Part shown: piece after piece, positions 56,401 through 64,000 of the stretch
How positions within the stretch are numbered: position 1 is the first letter of the stretch
Layout of the letters: each line of letters opens with the position of its first letter
Assembly (NCBI GenBank): GCA_946406115.1
Contig: OX291552.1
Location: 2,914,001-2,978,000, forward strand
DNA from: Apoda limacodes
Lineage: Eukaryota > Arthropoda > Insecta > Lepidoptera > Limacodidae
Direction: 5' to 3'
Length of the DNA stretch: 64,000 nucleotides
Made by a program: the position numbers and the translations under genes
Notes under the pieces: model-generated
What the model was told of the DNA's origin: nothing
Databases searched by the model: none
What the model saw: the letters and a program-made list of their open reading frames with translations, nothing else

Positions 56401-59400
56401 TGCTTAAAGTGTACTTACAAAGCCCTATTACTAAGCCTACGCCGTATGTCTGTCTGTCCAACTTTCAAAGAGCTCTATCTTTAAGACTTAAGTAGGTAAA
56501 AGCCTGAAATTTCCACAAAATGTGTTACTATGGCGGATTTTCAAAAAAAATGCAAAAAGTAAAATTAGTAGTTTTGTTGCTAGTATTTATAAAGCCCTAG
56601 GTCACGTGGTATAAAAGCTAGAGGGGGCGACACAATTATTAATTTTGAAATCCAATAACTCGCGTTTTTAGAGATACATTATCTTGACAACCTTAAGTAT
56701 CATTAGATATAACATCAGGTACCCGACATAATGGGGTGTACAATAAAACAAACTCCTCGCTACGGAACCCTATTAACCGGTCAAGTGCGAATCGGGGCGT
56801 ACATTCAAATGTGACTCGCAACTGACCGGTTTTTTATTTTAACGACTTCAATCATCGGTTATTCTTCATCAGATCCAAAAAATGGAACAAATTAAAAGAT
56901 TATTACGATGCTTCGTCCGCCTGTCTCATAGACGCTGTACGGAGAGACCAAGAGCTAAGGAGGGAAGATCTGAAAGACGAGGCCACATTTATGAAAAATC
57001 TACTTAACTGGCTTTATAAGGGAGCAAAAGAAGATAAAAAATACCTTGGTCCTGTCTTAAAGCCTTATTTAGATGGTCTTTTCAACAGTTCCTTGGAAAA
57101 TTCATGGTTTTTAGAGAATTTTGACGGAAAGAACTGTGAGAAAGAATTCGAGGGTTTAAAGGAGTATTGCTTGGGAGTTCACAATGGGAATATAGACCCT
57201 TGTATGGGTTTGCTAGATGTGGCGAAGAGACTAGCCTGGGCAAAGGCTATGGTGGATTTCCTGGATAGATATAAACATATTGGTAAGTATTGTTTTTGTT
57301 CTCATACTTAATATATACGCGTAGACAACAAATATCCCTTATTCAAAGCCATATTATATAGATACCTTTGCTTTTGCCGATTTGTATAAAAAAAGTTTAA
57401 ATTAATTATTTTTTCTTTCTTTTTTATTTCAATAAAATTAAGTTTCCGTAATGCTTTAAACTCGTACTTAGGTACCTGCAAAGTAATTAATGTACAGTCA
57501 CGTGCAATAATGCATACATAGATTTGATGCTAATAAATTGCTCGCAGGCAATTCTTTGGATTCCTAACTTACATATTCACATTATCAAAAACTGTCAATA
57601 TCAACCTTAAAAAAAATTGTATATAATGGATAAATAAGGTTCATAAACAGCCTTAAATAACCACAAGAATCAATATTTGTTTACTCTCTAGAAACTTTAT
57701 GATGACACATAAGGAGCAGAAAATATCTAATGCTACCGCGTGCTGTGTTTAACAATTAGTTTTGTTGACACAAACCACATAATAGTCTTTAAAACATTTC
57801 TATTTATACTCTTAATGTCCACCGTCGAAAGCAATCTAATTATAATATTTAAATAGCTTACAATCTGTTCTTGATTTCAAAAAAAAAAGGTTGCAAAAGG
57901 CATAGAACAGAGGGTCGAATAGTATTAGATCACCAGTCTATTGCACGGTGACGTATAACGACAGGGTTGTGTGAAATTGAGCATTATTCAACTAGTGCAA
58001 TACCTAAAATGTGTATATTTTATTCAATTATTATATTGCAATATCTACAGAACAATAGCGAACAGCATGCTTTTTTGTTCCGAATTCTATAAGGATTTTG
58101 CCGTTGACCGTACTAACAAGCTTAAATACTTATACTTACTACTAACTTATTACACTTACAAAAAAAACCAAACTTGTTTAACTTTATCCGCCACAAAAAG
58201 TTTTTACTTACTATTATTTAAATTCAACATTTTCCAAGCTGATTCAGGGTGAGATATTTCTATTTATAATACGATTCCGATCCGCATTTCCAATACCTAC
58301 TTTCAAACAGTTTTGCATGTTTTAAACGAGCAATACGACCGGTTTAAATTGAGCTATCCTTATGATTGCAAAGACCTCACTACCTCTGTGTGCAGAGAAC
58401 TGGAAGGCTGGTTATAATAGTTAATACCAAAAGCTGAGCCACAGATATATATCACCCGAGATTATACACTTCAACAAAATATTTTTTTATATTTAAAGTT
58501 ATGAGTTTTTTTCACGTAATATATATATATGTGAAACAGCAATTATTTCGACTTTATTAAATAGTTACGTATAGTCCGCATAGAGCAAAAAATTTTTCAA
58601 TATAATAAAAGAAAGGAAGATCAATAGATCCTTGTTGTGGTTACTACCTCGGTTGATACCTATTCCCACTGCAGCTCATCCGCCGCTCCTTAGAGAAAGA
58701 GACCTAATAATACTGACAATGACCGACCACCCACAGGACCTGCTGCCAAAGCCACTGCTACTACTACGATACATTGACATAATATGTGACGCTCAAATAA
58801 AACTGCAATTAACGCTTCTAGAACTTTTCTTATATCTTGGCGTATTATTGATATACAATCGTGACAGCGCACAGCTTGCAAATCTGCAAACTGCCGATAT
58901 AATATCTTGAGGCGTCTTTGATATAGTTCGCTAACTCATCTATTTATTAAATATTGATAGAAATACAATATTTGGTTAGTGAACGTGAGTAGCTGGTTGC
59001 ATTTGTAGACCGGTAACAGTTTGCTAAGTCCCGATTGTACGTAGTACTTAAGGAAAAACTTTTAATGCCTATAGGTGGGTACTGACCTATCCTTAAGCTA
59101 TGAGAACAATCTGATCCCTCGCTTATGTGCTAAAAATCTCTTGACAAAACTTTTTATTGATAGTGTTTACAAGCCTTCATACGTTGGGACACGGTCTTCC
59201 CTCACCTTGGGACCAGTGTGAATTGTGGACTTTACATACGTCTTTTCGTCAGAAAAAATGCGTATGCAGTTTTCCTTACAATGTTTTCCTTCACTGAAGA
59301 GCCAGTGGTGTAAACAAACAATGTTCTTGAGAAAACCTTCGACCTACAGAACGTGAGCCAAAAACCGAAGCTAAGGCCACCACAAGCCTTATTGATAGTT

Positions 59401-62400
59401 TAAATTTCTGCAGAATTTAGACTAGTGTTCCCGACTGGCGAGGGACTGGCAGTTTCGTATCCCGCAAGGCTGCCGTCCCGCCGGTCCGCGGGCGACGCTC
59501 GCACGTTGACGCTGGGGCGGCGCGACAAAGCAGATGCCAAGAGACGGCTCGCCACGCGCTGTGTCCAGCGAGCCTTCAGCGACGCGCTGCAAACTGGCAG
59601 ACGGTTAGTAGAAGAATGAATGAACCCTTATTTTTGTTCAGATTAAAGCACTTTGTCCTACGCGAAACTGTTGTGCTGTCCCTATTCTGTCTTCAATTTT
59701 CCTAGAAATCCACAAGGACAAGGCAAAAATATACCAGTATTATAATGTAATTTGATGCAACTCCCGATTCACTCATTTACTGACTTTTTTCTTCAGATCC
59801 TGAAGATCTAGCTGTTTGTTTTTCATCTAAGTAATATACATTTTCTTTACAGTCCAATACCGAAGGAAATGCCTCGCTACGGGAGTACAGATGAAATTCT
59901 CGCCAGCGTGAAGACAGGAAACTACTGGAGAAACAGCACAAAACCAGATATAATTCCTTCAAATTCTATCCCGGATATTCCCAATATTAGTGCCGAAAAC
60001 CTTCTAAAAGTCAGAAGAAAATCCCGGAAAGTCAGACCGGTCACAGCTTATGGGTTCCCAGAAATATCCATCACAAATCAATCGGACACGAAGACTTTAA
60101 AAAAGAAATATCACACCTTAAAGAGTTTGGTCTATACCGAGAAAGTTGAGAGCATTAAAGAGTTGAAGAGAAGGCCACATTCTGCTGGATCTACTGTGAA
60201 AAACAAGGAAGCTCTAAGCAGACCAAGTTTGTTGGAGACGTTGGATTTCATCAACAGTGTCAAGGATGCCTTGTGTGGTGAGTAAGATACTATACAAAGA
60301 TGGAGTGATAGACTTTCTGAATACTTCTTAAACTAACCATATTATTTCTGTTACTTCGAACTATGTTGCTTATGATATTTTTTTTACCCCGTACTGTTTT
60401 CTAGGTTCTGTTTTATTTTGTTTAGTTTTTTACTAGTGAAAGAATTTTGTTTTTCACTTGGTGTTTTTTGATCGTCTCCATAAAGGGTTCTACGTTAAGT
60501 CGTATGAAATAAATTCTAAGACCCAACTGAACTAGACGAGATTTCCAATAGTACAAAATAACTTTTGTCCAGTGGAAGAATCAGGAGCATCAGAAGTGGA
60601 AGAGAACGGGTGGTCAGCAGAGGAAGAGTGGTTGTCGGGACAAGTGGCACCGCTCAACCTCATAGCGTCACGCTGCGGCGGAGTGCTGCATCTCACTCTG
60701 GGGGACCTCACCACGGCTCTGCTGAACAGAGGCCGGTTCACTGTAAGTTCCATGAAGATTCATTAACTAGGTATAGAGGTGGTTTTCAATAAATATTTTG
60801 CCATGGACAGGTTTGGTTAGGTTTAGAATTTTGCCTTTTCCAATCGCTAATCGCTACGTTGTTTCTCAACGTGTCGTCTAGTAAATATTTATGTTAGATT
60901 CTCCAGGAGCTGTGCTCGTGGCTGGGCCCGTCCAGCGAGGCCGCACTGTTCGCGCTGCACCGGCTCGCGCGCGCCGCAAGGTCACGCAGCAGCGAACGGA
61001 CTGACAGGTAACGTCGAATATCTAGATCTTATATGTACGTAACATCAAAAAAGTATAAGCAAAGAAGCTCATAACCCAGTAAGATCTATGTATCTAAAAC
61101 AGACAGTTGATTGGCCAAAAGCTCGACAACATCCACCAATCCACCGGGCAAGTGATAGAGCAATGGCCTAAGCTGGTTTGGTACCTAAAGTAAATGCCGC
61201 TCCTCCTTATATCGTACCTCATCGTTGTCCTGACTATCGGTCGAGTTGACTCACTTCTAGATTTCATTACATGTATGCTTATGCTCAGTGAGAACTATGT
61301 GTACAGTTCGTGGCAGTTCCCAATGGCGGCGGAGGGTCGGCAGCAGTACCGAGCGCGTGCGGAGGACCAGCCCCCTGCCGCGCCCGCGCTACCTACACCT
61401 CCCTCGCCCCCGCCGCGACACAGCTCCAGAGATAAACAGGTTACCGATATTTATTGTTGAAGGGAAACAACATTGTTTTTTTAGCGTTTTCACTTAGTTC
61501 TTAAGAAAAATTCTAGGTCGAATGTTTGCAACGTTTTTATGTTGAATGACGTAAAAAAAGAAACACATAAGGAATTACATGTATATAGGCTACAGAGATT
61601 ATAAAGGGAATTCACAAATACGTAAGAATGAAATGGAAATACATACATTAATAATAATTGCAAGCTTATCTCCCTTTAACTTTTATTTCTCCCACTTTTA
61701 CATATTTTTGTACTAGCTTAATTCCACGACTTTCATGATGATGACGTCATCAAGGTACAATAGGTACCTACACATGTCTCTTAGTCCCCACATCAAAACT
61801 CTTTGCATATGACGCTCGAACGGTACTGGAGCATAACAAAGGCCAAATGCCATGAGTCTAAATAGCAAGAGGCCTTTTCCGTTTCCAGTACTGAACGCTG
61901 TCTTTATCTTCTGGGGTGATTTTAACCTGCCACCTTTTTCAAGTCGACGCGTCTCGGTGGACTCGTATCAAACGTATCGACAATCAGAAAGTAACTGTTT
62001 AGTTATGACTATTGACAATTGGCAATTATCCACATAGAATCCGGTACTGCCATCTTTCTCACCAAAACCACAGACGAGGGGTATTCTCTTTCTTTTTGAT
62101 GTGTTCATCATTGGTGTGTAGTTCAAACTCCAGTTGGAATTGTTAGACATTACCTCCTTCGCAATTATGTTGTTCTTTTTCAGTTCGATCTCGCTATCAC
62201 TGAGTTTGACAGTAGTTGTCTCTTTCGTTAACAGCAAGGTCCTAGCATGAATCCACTTTGAATGTTGACCAGTACTTTTGCGATAACTCTGGAAAGTGCT
62301 GTATCCTTTAAGCCGCAGATTATACAAAGTCGTGCTCCGTTCAGGCAAACTTCTGGGTCAAAGAACTTTAGCGCTGCTCTAGCAATGTCCACTACTCAAT

Positions 62401-64000
62401 CGTCGCCTATTCCCAACTCCACGTCACACGTTCATATTATGTACTTACCCGGCGAAAATAAGTAGGTACCTCTTCTAGAGTAGCCGATCTGATAGATTAA
62501 TGATAGAGTTTGAATTTAAAATTTAAAATCTAGTTTTGCGTGATATGCTTACAAACAGATTATTATTTCTTTTTTAATATCATAGGTAGCTTATACAGAG
62601 CCTAATGAATGATACCATTTCTAAATAAAATCCCTAATGTAGTTAAGTTCAACTTCGTTTCACTAAAGCAATAATCTAAAAAGTCGGTAAGGACGTTAAT
62701 AGCTGAAAATTCCAACCGACAACCATACAAACCGTTCATCTTTATAGAATAGGTTACTCGGATACCTACAGCTACAGCTACAGCTCTAGGGTTTTTAATG
62801 TTATTTTTAATCTTTTACTTTCTACGTTTATTTAGATAAAAGTAATAGAGCAAAACTTGTATAGATATTGTACACTAACACAGGGTAGAGACAGCGAGTA
62901 CCTTCGGTACCTAATCGTTTAAAAAATGTAGTTGAAAGAGAAAACAAAATTAAGAGATAGATAATAAAAATAAAAAAATCTGAATTTTTGTCCCCGCAGA
63001 ACTCGAAAATAAGTAGGCTTAATTTTTTTTCAATAATTTTGCATTTGTATATATGTGTTTTTTACCTATACTTTTTATCCCGAAGTTCCCACGGGAACGA
63101 TCGTTTTGCAAGTGAGCCAAAGCAAAGCGCGGCCGGGGTTTAGCTAGTGAGATGTAAATTAGAATATTTTTGTCACATAATGATGTAATGTGAGCTTAGC
63201 ATAATTCTACCAATTCCCAGTATGTCTAATTCCACGAATTGATCGATGCTTTTATAAATAATTTTATCGGATCTGCCCCTTCCGAGACCAGGGTTTACCA
63301 GTGGCTGGATACACACCCACATCATAATGTAAGGGGCAGCCACTTTTCACCAACCACTTTAGTCTTGCTATCGAGCCAGTTGGTGAGAGCCCGTCGCCAC
63401 AAGACCGCTTCCTACACAATCTATCTGGACTCTGAACTATATAAAATGACTTCTGAATATACTCAAATAGTTATAATTTGTTTCCACAGATCACGCAACG
63501 CTATTCCGACTACATGCCACCTTACCGGCTCCAAGAATTGGAACACCGCTTAAACCAACTATATCTGCCCGACCGACCGTCAGTAGTGACGCAAAACCAT
63601 TTAACAAACTCTAATCCACAAAACAAAACAACAAAAAACTATCAACAAACTTTGTACCAAACTGACACGGACTCAACTTTGTCCCACAACATTTACCTGA
63701 CTAACTCAGAGTCGACTGCGACGCAAAACAATATGACAAACAATAAACCACATTTGATACAAGACAAATATAATACTGACCTTAAAACAGCTCTTAACCA
63801 AAAATACCCGACTGATTCCAAACCATCTCTGAATCAAAATAAATACATGACCGATTCCAAACCAACTGTGACTCAAACCCAATGTCGGCTTAACTCCAAA
63901 CCAACATTGACTCAAACCCAACATCAGTCCAACTCCATATCAACTTTAACCCAAACTAAACCATTCAACGAGCCCTGTACTGGGATAATCAACCCCATTT
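34669..64000 (+). CDS. Long Mab-21-domain protein gene, 18 coding exons, incomplete at the 3' edge
   Basis: Exons: 34669-34812, 35893-36017, 36216-36391, 37061-37194, 37734-37927, 43458-43646, 45026-45168, 48190-48341, 48841-49022, 49398-49573, 56873-57282, 58675-58785, 59426-59603, 59853-60277, 60573-60742, 60898-61007, 61307-61439 and 63490 onward. All boundaries are GT-AG and all phases agree, giving at least 1220 residues. The Mab-21 match lies mainly at residues 60-370: the stretch WEEFLTPSGYLCRDKIVERW is close to the corresponding part of vertebrate Mab21-like proteins. The Mab-21 fold is shared with cGAS-type nucleotidyltransferases. Here the segment that should carry the acidic metal ligands reads LEYLVTLDSL, so catalysis is doubtful. 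The region after residue 370 is mostly helical and I cannot assign it. Role unknown. Confidence 0.7.
35155..35385 (+). repeat. Dispersed repeat family R1, copy 3 (intron 1)
   Basis: Same order of landmarks as 27345-27560. It is followed directly by a (TA)n microsatellite at about 35388-35413 and by an R2 end at 35536-35577 ('gcgagtccgactcgcacttg'). Confidence 0.7.
35893..36017 (+). CDS. Mab-21-type gene, coding exon 2
   Basis: 41 whole codons, with ESLVENVVQRIVDGAGQRDP, ending HRGKK in phase 0. Corresponds to the helix before the nucleotidyltransferase core. Confidence 0.75.
36216..36391 (+). CDS. Mab-21-type gene, coding exon 3
   Basis: Encodes LEYLVTLDSLPVLNAGSPE and WEEFLTPSGYLC, the best Mab-21 match. 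It ends in phase 2. Confidence 0.8.
37061..37194 (+). CDS. Mab-21-type gene, coding exon 4
   Basis: Continues RDKIVERWVELVARCA, then a Gly/Arg/Ala-rich insert with high GC. It ends in phase 1. Confidence 0.75.
37303..37602 (-). mobile_element. LINE family L1x, 3' fragment (antisense, intron 4)
   Basis: Inverted match to about 42360-42660: poly(T), 'aaggtggcaaacgagcctac', then the coding end (LWNELPAKVF). 5'-truncated. Confidence 0.8.
37734..37927 (+). CDS. Mab-21-type gene, coding exon 5
   Basis: 64 whole codons, beta-rich (VEGAAWVLVRVGQVEAKLVV), ending in phase 0 at GTGAGT. Confidence 0.8.
38920..40714 (-). mobile_element. Antisense LINE, Jockey-like, 3' part (intron 5)
   Basis: The minus-strand reverse transcriptase has FRPISILPILSKVFEKIIL, FGLMKGRSTTDAGVALL and LGVFCDISKAFDCVQHENL, then, after frame breaks, FLGITLDSKLQWGPHIHNL. 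The 3' end carries a 'tttgacttt' microrepeat at about 38925-38940. The YxDD region is lost in the frame breaks. The upstream part continues at 42677, past an inserted LINE. Confidence 0.85.
40715..42676 (+). mobile_element. 5'-truncated LINE (family L1x) inserted in the antisense LINE
   Basis: Ends in a 22-base A-run (42655-42676). The endonuclease is missing. The flanking antisense LINE frame rejoins exactly (DIINT to FKTLEIKN) with AATGT at both junctions, so the insertion site is defined. At least four more 3' fragments of this family lie in the window. Confidence 0.88.
40730..42606 (+). pseudogene. LINE reverse transcriptase, one stop and one frameshift
   Basis: Runs from KSSGPDGIPAVVLKQCASEL through NYRPIAITSLLSKVMERVI, YGFRHGRSTGDLLVYL and CSLDIAEAFDRVWHRGLL (motif A). 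An in-frame TGA at 41555-41557 follows. It then reads AGVPQGSVLSPTLFLLHIND and CYADDSTG (motif C, YADD), FNPTKTEV and LGVDISSDVQF. Near 42150-42210 the frame shifts, and the C-terminus (RTLKLWNELPAKVF) ends at 42606. Typical Jockey/CR1-type ORF2 without its endonuclease. Inactive. Confidence 0.88.
42677..43000 (-). mobile_element. Antisense LINE, upstream part beyond the insertion
   Basis: Minus-strand text with VPFVFKNISPTDIINT leads in frame into the part ending at 40714. Further upstream it decays. Confidence 0.65.
43148..43340 (-). mobile_element. LINE family L1x, diverged 3' fragment (antisense)
   Basis: Poly(T), then 'ataccacaatggtggtaaac' and 'cctatggacacttgcaatac', a diverged inverted match to the L1x 3' end. 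Confidence 0.6.
43458..43646 (+). CDS. Mab-21-type gene, coding exon 6
   Basis: 63 codons, phase 0 at both ends. ATWQLWHPALEAALDRHCSD then VNVLIDKMREGFYQ fits the helical C-terminal half of Mab-21 domains. Confidence 0.8.
43915..43978. repeat. Minisatellite of ACGTTACACGTG units
   Basis: Four to five near copies of 'acgttacacgtgaca' with palindromic ACGT/CACGTG cores, in intron 6. Confidence 0.7.
45026..45168 (+). CDS. Mab-21-type gene, coding exon 7
   Basis: 47 whole codons, with RLLSRYGASCALRRRLDQC and HASHHMLLTLD. It ends in phase 2 at GTGAGC. Confidence 0.75.
45355..45500 (-). mobile_element. LINE/SINE 3' tail fragment (antisense)
   Basis: 'caaactcaaactcaaatc' followed by 'ttattcaagtaggtttctta' and 'acttttgaatcgtc' parallels the 3' end of the LINE at 38920. 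Non-coding. Confidence 0.5.
45830..46330 (-). repeat. Dispersed repeat with a spurious open frame
   Basis: 'gaaaccactgtaccgatc...gaaatttggcatgcagatag' is a common insect repeat motif. The 162-codon minus frame here has no protein-like composition. Confidence 0.5.
46960..48120 (-). mobile_element. Second antisense Jockey-like LINE (intron 7)
   Basis: Minus-strand pieces: GIFSDLSKAFDCVEHKTLI (motif A), FLGITLDTKMQWHSHISVL, and ILQKRAIRSMYNLSRRDSL. The family is close to 38920-40714 but is a separate copy. Frames are broken, and the 5' end is lost about 70 bases before exon 8. Confidence 0.82.
48190..48341 (+). CDS. Mab-21-type gene, coding exon 8
   Basis: The acceptor 'tgtcag' at 48189 keeps the phase. 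GFSVGYVFPTGRGSAVRRGA then AIRNCLLHLHRMP. It ends in phase 1 at GTAACA. A second acceptor 11 bases later would break the frame of the upstream exon. Confidence 0.65.
48841..49022 (+). CDS. Mab-21-type gene, coding exon 9
   Basis: 60 whole codons: EEIPLSPSESLETVLFSRWE, FSRRQLRYLWRVANELV. Phase 0 end at GTGAGC. The open frame also extends upstream to 48786, but only the acceptor at 48840 fits the phase of exon 8. Confidence 0.75.
49398..49573 (+). CDS. Mab-21-type gene, coding exon 10
   Basis: 58 codons: EPVEDLIHILAIMLDQARDL, then phase 2 at GTTAGT. Confidence 0.75.
49574..51740. other. Intron 10, left part, no gene
   Basis: Very A/T-rich with one R2-like stretch at about 50190-50330. The open frame at 51498-51707 (minus) is not supported. 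Confidence 0.45.
51750..51822. repeat. Near-perfect hairpin, 34-bp stem, 5-base loop
   Basis: The left arm (51750-51783, GAGATGCAAGCGGCGG...) and right arm (51789-51822) pair with one mismatch. A further GAGGTAG/CTACCTC pair extends the stem with a bulge. GC content is well above the flanks. Confidence 0.9.
52065..52460 (+). mobile_element. LINE family L1x, 3' fragment (sense)
   Basis: Matches 42270-42660 including LCVFYRLYNG and ELFEMMPTATFYHRTA, with small indels and a short A-run end. Confidence 0.82.
52715..52925. repeat. Diverged direct duplication, unit about 120 bp
   Basis: 'cttgaatgtgtcgcagttta' to 'gggacataataac' recurs as 'cttgaatttgtctgagttca' to 'ggtacataataac'. Confidence 0.65.
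53583..55427. mobile_element. Non-autonomous DNA transposon, 1841 bp, TA-flanked
   Basis: CCGTCAAACACGCCTACTTTG at 53585-53605 is repeated inverted at 55405-55425 (21 of 21), with TA on both outer sides, as for Tc1/mariner-type insertion. A second internal inverted pair (AGGGTTGTCAC at about 54007, GTGACAACCCT at about 54990) lies inside. No transposase frame is present. Confidence 0.75.
55650..56262 (+). repeat. R2-family repeat, near full length
   Basis: Starts 'agggttccgtagccaaatgg' and ends 'gcgagtccaactcgcacttg' plus 'gccggttta', 613 bp. Non-coding. Confidence 0.75.
56390..56837 (+). repeat. R2-family repeat, second copy next to exon 11
   Basis: Diverged copy ending 'gactcgcaactgaccggttttttattt', only about 35 bases upstream of the exon 11 acceptor. 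Confidence 0.65.
56873..57282 (+). CDS. Mab-21-type gene, coding exon 11
   Basis: 136 whole codons: KKWNKLKDYYDASSACLIDA, FMKNLLNWLYKGAKEDKKYL, LKPYLDGLFNSSLENSWFLE, LLDVAKRLAWAKAMVDFLD. Strongly helical. Ends in phase 1 at GTAAGT. Confidence 0.8.
57283..58674. other. Intron 11, no gene
   Basis: AT-rich. The open frame 57971-58252 is unsupported. Confidence 0.4.
58675..58785 (+). CDS. Mab-21-type gene, coding exon 12 (3' end uncertain)
   Basis: The acceptor 'cactgcag' gives HPPLLRERDLIILTMTDHP in the correct phase. The donor proposed at 58786 (AATAT|GTGACG) is weak. The frame stays open to a TGA at 58908, so this could instead be a terminal exon and the exons after it a second gene or isoform. 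Confidence 0.45.
59426..59603 (+). CDS. Mab-21-type gene, coding exon 13
   Basis: FPTGEGLAVSYPARLPSRRS then DAKRRLATRCVQRAFSDAL, GC-rich, donor GTTAGT in phase 2. The acceptor could be at 59420 or 59425; the latter fits exon 12. Confidence 0.6.
59853..60277 (+). CDS. Mab-21-type gene, coding exon 14
   Basis: 141 whole codons: PKEMPRYGSTDEILASVKTG, then a basic, disordered stretch (VRRKSRKVRPVTAYGFPE, KKKYHTLKSLVYTEKVE). Clean 'tttacag' acceptor and GTGAGT donor. Confidence 0.75.
60573..60742 (+). CDS. Mab-21-type gene, coding exon 15
   Basis: Acidic EESGASEVEENGWSAEEEW followed by a compact LIASRCGGVLHLTLGDLTTA. Phase 0 end at GTAAGT. Confidence 0.7.
60898..61007 (+). CDS. Mab-21-type gene, coding exon 16
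   Basis: 36 codons, ILQELCSWLGPSSEAALFAL. Phase 2 end at GTAACG. Confidence 0.65.
61307..61439 (+). CDS. Mab-21-type gene, coding exon 17
   Basis: 44 codons with a proline-rich run (PAAPALPTPPSPPPRHSS), phase 0 end at GTTACC. Confidence 0.65.
61735..62420 (-). pseudogene. Ty3/gypsy reverse transcriptase remnant (intron 17)
   Basis: Minus-strand text gives ELKKNNIIAKEVM, CGFGEKDGSTGFYVDNCQLS, KTAFSTGNGKG, LMAFGLCYAPVPFERHMQ and YLLYLDDVII, the order of motifs in gypsy reverse transcriptase, including the YLDD centre. Frames are broken between the pieces. No LTRs identified. Confidence 0.8.
62421..63489. other. Intron 17, right part, no gene
   Basis: AT-rich. The open frame 63239-63553 overlaps exon 18 in another frame and is a shadow. 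Confidence 0.4.
63490..64000 (+). CDS. Mab-21-type gene, coding exon 18, repetitive, open at the window edge
   Basis: The acceptor 'tttccacag' is followed by 170 codons without a stop, in phase with exon 17. After YSDYMPPYRLQELEHRLNQL the text becomes Thr/Asn/Gln/Ser-rich, with decaying units of about 13 residues (TDSKPSLNQNKYM, TDSKPTVTQTQCRL, NSKPTLTQTQHQS, NSISTLTQTKPF). The end of the gene lies outside the window. The tail is probably disordered. Confidence 0.75.
   Translation, partial: MTQRYSDYMPPYRLQELEHRLNQLYLPDRPSVVTQNHLTNSNPQNKTTKNYQQTLYQTDTDSTLSHNIYLTNSESTATQNNMTNNKPHLIQDKYNTDLKTALNQKYPTDSKPSLNQNKYMTDSKPTVTQTQCRLNSKPTLTQTQHQSNSISTLTQTKPFNEPCTGIINPI

Noticed and set aside
58632..58910. 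Separate small membrane protein gene
   Set aside because: The segment from 58675 fits the phase of exon 11 through a good acceptor. The hydrophobic tail beyond 58785 is A/T-rich. Kept as an uncertain exon instead.
59869..60285. Independent gene starting at ATG 59869
   Set aside because: It is exon 14: a clean acceptor at 59852 and phase agreement with exon 13 make the internal ATG unnecessary.

Overview
The window is a piece of an insect chromosome, most likely from a moth or butterfly. It is AT-rich, has short exons with ordinary GT-AG introns, and is packed with transposons and dispersed repeats of the kind common in Lepidoptera (Jockey/CR1-type LINEs, the 'ggttccgta...cttggccgg' repeat family, mariner, BEL/Pao and gypsy remnants). 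I found no tRNA gene, CRISPR array or prokaryotic feature. Species and chromosome cannot be determined from the sequence alone.

Left third (1-33000). Positions 1-6177 hold degraded transposons: a dispersed repeat, a BEL/Pao gag fragment, a mariner transposase remnant and an antisense LINE. At 6184-18757 lies a complete Maverick/Polinton, a virus-like giant DNA transposon of 12,574 bp. It has 1.3-1.4 kb terminal inverted repeats (TIRs) and sits between two copies of the 6-bp target duplication ACCGTT, inside the reverse transcriptase of the antisense LINE. All core genes are on the + strand, in the order protein-primed DNA polymerase B, A32-like packaging ATPase, small basic protein, 261-aa unknown protein, chromodomain integrase, minor capsid protein, basic amphipathic virion protein, major capsid protein, adenain-type protease. 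Each TIR carries one more gene facing inward. The ATPase, integrase, protease and both TIR genes are open. The polymerase (two stops), the small basic protein (one stop), the minor capsid gene (one frameshift) and the major capsid gene (apparent internal in-frame deletion) are damaged, so this copy should not form particles by itself. Several neighbouring genes overlap stop-to-start (TAATG or ATGA), which suggests a polycistronic late transcript.

At 30127-32986 is a second striking element: a full-length LINE-like retrotransposon with an intact Jockey-type Gag (ORF1), a 3' UTR, a poly(A) tail and an 11-12 bp target-site duplication, but no ORF2. It is a half-LINE, comparable in layout to HeT-A of flies and HAL1 of mammals.

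Right half (33300-64000). One long host gene lies on the + strand. I assembled 18 coding exons whose splice phases agree (one junction, exon 12 to 13, is weak). They encode at least 1220 residues: an N-terminal myristoylation-type motif, a divergent Mab-21 domain, a long alpha-helical region, a basic linker, and a Thr/Asn/Gln-rich tail with decaying 13-residue repeats that is still open at the window edge. Its introns hold most of the remaining transposons: a LINE nested in another LINE, a second antisense LINE, several 3' fragments of one LINE family, a 1.84-kb TA-flanked DNA transposon, a long near-perfect hairpin and a gypsy reverse transcriptase remnant.

All calls rest on reading the sequence and on recalled family features; no database search was run.
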